Origin: Xanthobacteraceae bacterium
GTDB lineage: Bacteria; Pseudomonadota; Alphaproteobacteria; Rhizobiales; Xanthobacteraceae
DNA: 6,361 nucleotides
Assembly: GCA_030648135.1 (NCBI GenBank)
Contig: JAUSIF010000219.1
Location: forward strand, 1-6,361
Direction: 5' to 3'
Shown here: positions 3,553 through 6,361 of the stretch, in pieces
Position numbering within the stretch: the stretch's first letter is position 1
How the letters are laid out: every line of letters begins with the position of its first letter
Program-made: the position numbers and the translations under genes
Notes under the pieces: generated by a model
The model's input: only the letters and a program-made list of their open reading frames with translations
Database searches by the model: none
Told to the model about the DNA's origin: nothing

Positions 3553-4052
3553 CCAAGGAGCGGGCCGCCGTTTCCCTGCCCTTCGCGGTGCTGCGCTGCA
3601 TCGCGTTCCTGGGCGAGGACGGCGTGGTTGACGCCACTGGCGCGGCCCGGCGTACCGTGCGCTGCTGGTCCGATCCCGACGACGAGCGCCGGCGGCTGCC
3701 CGCGCACCAGGGCATCGCCCTGGACACGGCCTGCCACCTGGCCGGCCACGGCGCCCCGGTCCTCGAGGCTTATGACATCATCTTGCAGCGCCGGGTCTCG
3801 GCGGCCCGCGGCGTGGCGCCACATGACGCCATGCCGCCCAAGGAACGCCTGCTGGCGATCCTGACCGAGTTCGCCGACGTGATCCGCACGCTGGACCGTG
3901 CCATGAAGGACGGCGGGCTCGACGCGGCCGGCCGCCGGGCCATCGTCCGCGACGCCTACCGGATGCGCGACATGCTCGACCAATTCGTCGCCGACGTGGA
4001 GCACGGCTCGGCGATCAAGCTCGTGTTCCCGCCGCGCCAGAGGCCGGCATGA
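3549..4052 (+). CDS. CII-like phage regulatory protein, 167 aa
   Basis: The N-terminal half (SLPFAVLRCIAFLGEDGVVD, then ATGAARRTVRCWSDPDDERR) resembles the helix-turn-helix of CII-type phage regulators found in alphaproteobacterial prophages: 'a......RTVR.WSDPDD.RR', followed by a helix predicting 'ALD.AC...G..P.....Y'. The putative recognition helix lies about residues 31-42. The C-terminal half (from about residue 98, KERLLAILTEFADVIRTLDR) is helical and may oligomerise. Position third after Cro matches lambda cII, an activator of lysogeny promoters; the activator role is inference. No good Shine-Dalgarno precedes the ATG, so translation probably depends on coupling through the ATGA overlap. 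Alternative: a generic DNA-binding protein of unknown role. Confidence 0.65.
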   Translation: MTKERAAVSLPFAVLRCIAFLGEDGVVDATGAARRTVRCWSDPDDERRRLPAHQGIALDTACHLAGHGAPVLEAYDIILQRRVSAARGVAPHDAMPPKERLLAILTEFADVIRTLDRAMKDGGLDAAGRRAIVRDAYRMRDMLDQFVADVEHGSAIKLVFPPRQRPA

Positions 4053-4240
4053 GCCAGTGGCAGCCCATCGAGACGGCGCCGAGGGATGGGACATGGATTC
4101 TCATCGGAAAGCCCCGATCCGGACCGATTGTTTTTACCGCCCGGTGGCAACGCTTTCATAAAAAATGGGTGTTTTTCGATGGTACCAAGGCGGAAGAGCC
4201 GACTCACTGGCATCCCCGCCCGTCGGAGCCGCATTCATGA
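4049..4240 (+). CDS. DUF551 domain protein, 63 aa
   Basis: The protein opens SQWQPIETAPRDGTWILIG, continues through IVFTARWQRFHKKWVFFDG and closes EEPTHWHPRPSEP. 'W.PIETAPRDGT.ILIG ... W ... THW.P.P..P' is the hallmark of the DUF551 family, a small phage and prophage domain of unknown function; the length is normal. The first part of the gene is GC-rich, but the middle (about 4120-4180) is noticeably more AT-rich than the surroundings. It is joined to both neighbours by ATGA overlaps. Confidence 0.87.
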   Translation: MSQWQPIETAPRDGTWILIGKPRSGPIVFTARWQRFHKKWVFFDGTKAEEPTHWHPRPSEPHS

Positions 4241-4572
4241 CCGCCCTCTCCGACCTCATCGCCAAGCTCGAAGCGGCGCCGGGCGACGACCCAGAGCTAT
4301 TCGAGCAGATCGGGCAATGGGCCGAGCGAAACATCGAGGGATTTTCGTTGTTTCGGTGGCATGAACTATGCGCCATCGGAGCCTTCCTGTGCGCCGCGCT
4401 GACGCTGGTGCCGGAGGGGTGGCATTGGACCATAGAGGGGCCGGACCCGCTTAAAGTGGTCAAACCGTATTGTCTGCTTGGGTTGCCCGGCTTGCGCGAA
4501 ACGGAGGGTAATGCCGCTACCGCTGCCCTCGCCCTCTGCATCGCCGCCCTTCGCGCCCGCGAGGCCCTATGA
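4237..4572 (+). CDS. Prophage hypothetical protein of the 'LVPEGW ... ALALCIAALRAR' family, 111 aa
   Basis: The N-terminus MTALSDLIAKLEAAPGDDPE is followed by CAALTLVPEGWHWTIEGPDP and a C-terminal helix NAATAALALCIAALRAREAL. I recall this layout (short N-terminal 'LI.KLEAA.G', 'ALTLVPEGW', and 'TAALALC.AALRAR' at the end) from many prophage early regions in alphaproteobacteria; the family has no established function. The central segment (about residues 21-45), where relatives are variable, contains a second aromatic cluster FSLFRWHELC. ATGA overlaps join it to both neighbours. An in-frame reading from 4165 would only overlap DUF551. Confidence 0.75.
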   Translation: MTALSDLIAKLEAAPGDDPELFEQIGQWAERNIEGFSLFRWHELCAIGAFLCAALTLVPEGWHWTIEGPDPLKVVKPYCLLGLPGLRETEGNAATAALALCIAALRAREAL

Positions 4573-4838
4573 TGCACCCCGACAAGAAACAGTTGGAGGA
4601 TGCAGCGATGGGCCGGAAGGTGGTCAAGCTGCCGACCGCGGAAGAGCCGGCGCTGACGAAGTTCGACCGCGACGTGGCGGAACTGCTGCTCTGGCTGGCG
4701 GCGGACCTGGATTTCCTGAGCCGCGAGCTGCCGCCGGCGACGGATCGGGACTACGAGCACCGGCGCCGGGTGCTGCTCGTGGACCTGCACATGCGGGCGC
4801 GGATCGTGGCGAAACGGATCATTTCATTGCGCGAGTAG
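4569..4838 (+). CDS. Hypothetical protein, 89 aa (76 aa if it starts at 4608), last gene of the right early operon
   Basis: Not recognised. The sequence is charged and helical (KFDRDVAELLLWLAADLDFL, then DYEHRRRVLLVDLHMRARIV), compatible with a small alpha-helical bundle. Start choice is open: ATG 4569 overlaps the upstream stop as ATGA, in keeping with the operon, but ATG 4608 has a strong GGAGG (4595-4599) 8 bases upstream and begins MGRKVVKLPTAEEP. Codons between the two are less GC-rich. Both could be used. The operon seems to end here; no convincing terminator follows. Confidence 0.65.
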   Translation: MMHPDKKQLEDAAMGRKVVKLPTAEEPALTKFDRDVAELLLWLAADLDFLSRELPPATDRDYEHRRRVLLVDLHMRARIVAKRIISLRE

Positions 4839-4921
4839 GGCAAGCAATAATACAGCGCAAGTACTAGGGGTAGTTGTGCCAAACATTCCTTCCACTTTAT
4901 ACATTATGCGCCATTCGGAAA

Positions 4922-4937
4922 CGGCACGATTCTTGCC
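4922..4937 (+). promoter_or_regulatory. Candidate sigma-54 (RpoN) promoter upstream of the sigma-like gene
   Basis: GGCACG, four bases, TTGC (4923-4936) matches all ten core positions of the published -24/-12 consensus TGGCACG-N4-TTGCW, with the invariant GG and GC ten bases apart; only the flanking T and W differ (both C). Transcription would start about 4948, giving a leader of about 90 bases to ATG 5037. No binding site for an enhancer protein is recognised, and use by RpoN is unproven. Confidence 0.5.
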
Positions 4938-4956
4938 CTTGGAAAGAATCTTGCCC
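4923..4956 (+). repeat. Imperfect direct repeat, 16-bp units with an 18-bp period
   Basis: GGCACGATTCTTGCCC (4923-4938) and GGAAAGAATCTTGCCC (4941-4956) match at 13 of 16 positions, with the last eight bases identical. The second unit keeps the GG-N10-GC spacing. ATTCTT (4929-4934) and AAGAAT (4944-4949) also form an inverted repeat. The repeat could be tandem promoter elements or a binding site for a dimeric regulator. Confidence 0.7.
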
Positions 4957-4985
4957 GTAGCCGGGAAACTTAATTGCGCGCCTGA

Positions 4986-5006
4986 GGAACGGTCCCGGTA
5001 CGTTCC
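4986..5006. promoter_or_regulatory. GGAACG/CGTTCC dyad ahead of the sigma-like gene
   Basis: GGAACG (4986-4991) and CGTTCC (5001-5006) form a perfect 6-bp inverted repeat with a 9-base centre, 30 bases before ATG 5037. It could be an operator or an RNA hairpin near the ribosome-binding site. No T-tract follows, so it is not a terminator. Confidence 0.45.
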
Positions 5007-5036
5007 GCCCTACAGGTTGTGTCAGAGAGGCACCCC

Positions 5037-5204
5037 ATGAACGTCGAGAAGATCGTCGTTGACCGCGCCGTCGCCCGTGCTCATGTCACCGCTGCTGGTG
5101 CGCTGCGAGAGCATCCTGCTCAAGACAGTGCCGGACAGCGCCATGCGCGACGCGGTGGCGGTGCGCGAGGAAATACTGAGCAGCTTCCAGGTGCTGTTCA
5201 CTGA
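5037..5204 (+). other. Overlapping 55-aa frame with the strongest start signal; leader peptide or displaced 5' end
   Basis: ATG 5037 follows GAGAGG with a 6-base spacer, the best initiation site here. Its frame starts MNVEKIVVDRAVARA with GC-rich third positions until about 5076, then the codon pattern breaks down and the frame stops at 5204 inside the sigma-like gene. This fits either a short leader/coupling peptide or the true N-terminus of the sigma-like protein moved out of frame (a +1 shift near 5060-5085 joins the two). Confidence 0.4.
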
Positions 5205-5613
5205 CGATGGGGCTGAGGACGCGCTCGACTACTACGAATGCAGGTTCGGCCGCGCCTTCAAGGCCCTGCGTATTGACCAAGTCCGCGCTGAGTTCGCGCG
5301 GCGGAAGGAGCTGACCGACCTGCCCGAGATGAGCAACGAGGACGGCGACACGATGCTCGATGACGAAATGCTCGCGCGACTCTCGCGCATGGCCAAAACC
5401 GGACCGTCGCAGGAAGACCGAGCCTACCTGCTCCAGGTCTTGAAGGTGGTGAATGGCTTGCCGCCCGACCAGAGGCGGGCGGTGGTGCTCCGCCGCATCA
5501 TCGGCCACACCGAAGAATCCGCGGCCGCCGCCTGCAACGTCAAGGGCCGCACTATCCGCAACCGCCTGAGCCGCGCCGATGAGCGGCTCAAGAAGTTCAA
5601 GGAGGACCTATGA
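5059..5613 (+). CDS. Small sigma-70-like protein with region-4 helix-turn-helix, 184 aa
   Basis: Residues about 134-181 (GLPPDQRRAVVLRRIIGHTE, AAACNVKGRTIRNRLSRADE) are a sigma region-4 helix-turn-helix, which in sigma factors contacts the -35 element. Residues about 38-75 (ILSSFQVLF ... DYYECRFGRAFKALRIDQVR) resemble a divergent region 2, as in atypical sigma-like proteins of mobile elements. It may be an alternative sigma factor or a sigma-derived regulator. The start is uncertain. TTG 5059 has GAGAAG 8 bases upstream; ATG 5083 has no Shine-Dalgarno. The best start signal, GAGAGG before ATG 5037, reads a different frame (see the overlapping frame entry). The gene ends AAGGAGG...ATGA, coupling it to the next gene. 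Confidence 0.72.
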   Translation: MTAPSPVLMSPLLVRCESILLKTVPDSAMRDAVAVREEILSSFQVLFTDDGAEDALDYYECRFGRAFKALRIDQVRAEFARRKELTDLPEMSNEDGDTMLDDEMLARLSRMAKTGPSQEDRAYLLQVLKVVNGLPPDQRRAVVLRRIIGHTEESAAAACNVKGRTIRNRLSRADERLKKFKEDL

Positions 5614-6335
5614 CCCCGACCATGACCGATACGCCGTTGCGCGACGCCATGTATGCGATGTCGCTGGCGAAGGCCGTGCCCGACGCAGAGCTGCTCGACG
5701 AATTCGTGCGCCGCTATCCCGAGCATGCGGACGCACTTACCGAATTCGCCATCGAGCTTGCCTTGGATGGGTTGCAGCATGGCGATGATGATCTCGACGT
5801 CCCCGCCGATCCGGACGCGATCAGCCCGGTGGTCTCGCGGGTGATGAGCCAGTTTCAAAATCGTCTGTTCGAAATCTCGCAGAAGCGGGCGCTCGACAGC
5901 ATCAAGGCGGCCGGGCTGGACGAGGCCGGGCTACCGAAGCTCGCCATCGTGCGCGCCGACGCCGAGCGGTGTCACCTGGAGCGTCGTCAGGACGGCTGGG
6001 CGCGGTTCAGCATGGGGCAGTGGACGCGCACCGAGCAGACGCGCCGCTATGTCGAGTTCCCGGCCGGCTCCTTCGCTTGGCCGGCCATCCCTGGAAAAGT
6101 TTTTCGCTGGCGCGAATTCGAAGCCATCGTTCCGCTCATCCCGATCAATCTGCGTCCGAAGCGCGGCCTCGAGAATTATCACGTTCTCTGGGAAGCCGAA
6201 TGGGCGCCCGTCCCGCCGCGCGATCCGATGCTGCTGCGCCGGATCGGCCGGGGCGACATGTGGCTCGTCGTCGCCGCCTGGGACTTGACCGAGGTCGAGC
6301 GGGCCGCGATGGCGGCGAGGATCGGCACGGCATGA
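5610..6335 (+). CDS. Hypothetical protein coupled to the sigma-like gene, 241 aa
   Basis: The N-terminus (about residues 9-55) contains ELLDEFVRRYPEHADALTEF followed by AIELALDGL, a helical 'L..FVRRYPEHA..LT.FA.ELAL' motif I associate with proteins encoded next to sigma-like regulators. The middle holds an acidic linker (GDDDLDVPADPD, about residues 58-69). The C-terminal half is rich in tryptophan (YVEFPAGSFAWPAIPGKVFR, then HVLWEAEWAPVPPRDPMLLR and GDMWLVVAAWDLTEVERA). No known catalytic motif, signal peptide or membrane segment is visible. AAGGAGG sits 4 bases before ATG 5610, which overlaps the sigma stop as ATGA. A partner, chaperone or antagonist of the sigma-like protein is plausible from the coupling but unproven. 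Confidence 0.7.
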   Translation: MTPTMTDTPLRDAMYAMSLAKAVPDAELLDEFVRRYPEHADALTEFAIELALDGLQHGDDDLDVPADPDAISPVVSRVMSQFQNRLFEISQKRALDSIKAAGLDEAGLPKLAIVRADAERCHLERRQDGWARFSMGQWTRTEQTRRYVEFPAGSFAWPAIPGKVFRWREFEAIVPLIPINLRPKRGLENYHVLWEAEWAPVPPRDPMLLRRIGRGDMWLVVAAWDLTEVERAAMAARIGTA

Positions 6336-6361
6336 CCGCCACCACCCTCTGGGATGAGTCG
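6332..6361 (+). CDS. Start of a further coupled gene (10 codons visible)
   Basis: ATG 6332 overlaps the preceding stop as ATGA and opens MTATTLWDES before the window ends. The product cannot be identified from ten residues. From memory of similar gene sets, an ImmA/IrrE-type metallopeptidase is a candidate, but this is a guess from context only. Confidence 0.45.
   Translation, partial: MTATTLWDES

Larger units (their letters stand above)
4839..5036. other. Gene-free interval of lower GC with repeats and promoter-like elements
   Basis: No plausible gene lies here on either strand. The left part (about 4840-4910) is AT-richer and has a weak sigma-70-like pair, TTGTGC (4874-4879) and TATACA (4898-4903), 18 bases apart. 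The middle holds a 16/18-base direct repeat with sigma-54-like elements, and the right part a GGAACG/CGTTCC dyad, both listed separately. The interval separates the right phage operon from the sigma-like module and may mark a boundary between modules. Confidence 0.6.

Noticed and set aside
3378..4094. 238-residue minus-strand frame
   Set aside because: It lies opposite the CII-like gene and carries no recognisable domain; the plus-strand gene has better codon pattern and operon context.
4134..4790. 218-residue minus-strand frame
   Set aside because: It lies opposite DUF551 and two further supported plus-strand genes, and its composition is that of a GC-rich shadow frame.
4860..4874. Terminator after the right operon (ACTA-gggg-TAGT)
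   Set aside because: The stem is only four AT-rich pairs with no T-run; it is too weak to support.
4986..5006. EcfG-type general stress promoter (GGAAC ... CGTT)
   Set aside because: Both boxes are present, but the spacing is 10 bases instead of the 16-17 required, and the boxes form a dyad, so an operator or hairpin is more likely.
1..6361. tRNA genes, CRISPR arrays, insertion sequences and attachment sites
   Set aside because: I found no cloverleaf, no regularly spaced repeat array, no transposase or integrase gene, and no target-site duplication in the window.

Overview
The window looks like the early regulatory region of a temperate phage or prophage in a high-GC proteobacterium. GC-rich third codon positions and the style of the small phage proteins suggest an alphaproteobacterium, possibly Rhodospirillales. 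That is inference; no host marker gene is present.

Layout. Bases 1-2674 (minus strand) hold a tightly packed left early operon, read from about 2674 down to base 1. It encodes a 57-aa zinc-ribbon protein, a string of small proteins (three are related coiled-coil-like paralogues, two more carry zinc-binding cysteines, one is a small membrane protein) and, at the window edge, the first 113 residues of an Erf-type single-strand annealing recombinase. Nearly every junction is an ATGA or TGATG overlap. Bases 2676-2850 hold its control region: a well-formed minus-strand promoter (TTGACA, 17 bp, TAATAT) overlapping a 19-bp dyad, followed by three perfect GC-rich hairpins in the transcribed leader. 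Bases about 2853-3122 encode the N-terminal half of a CI-like helix-turn-helix repressor (minus strand). Its frame has no stop before 2538, so it runs through the promoter and into the next gene.

Bases 3123-3217 are a short divergent control region. Bases 3218-4838 (plus strand) are the rightward early operon: a Cro/YdaS-like regulator, a 32-aa mini gene, a CII-like regulatory protein, a DUF551 protein, a 111-aa protein of a recurring prophage family, and an 89-aa unknown. All are chained by 4-base overlaps. This is the lambda/P22 logic of repressor and antirepressor back to back, a left operon leading to recombination, and a right operon starting with cro and cII analogues.

Bases 4839-5036 are a lower-GC gene-free stretch with repeats and a near-consensus sigma-54-type element. 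Bases 5037-6361 form a separate plus-strand module: a small sigma-70-like protein with a region-4 helix-turn-helix and a confusing 5' end, a 241-aa partner protein, and the first 10 codons of a further translationally coupled gene. Whether this module belongs to the phage or to flanking DNA cannot be decided from the window.
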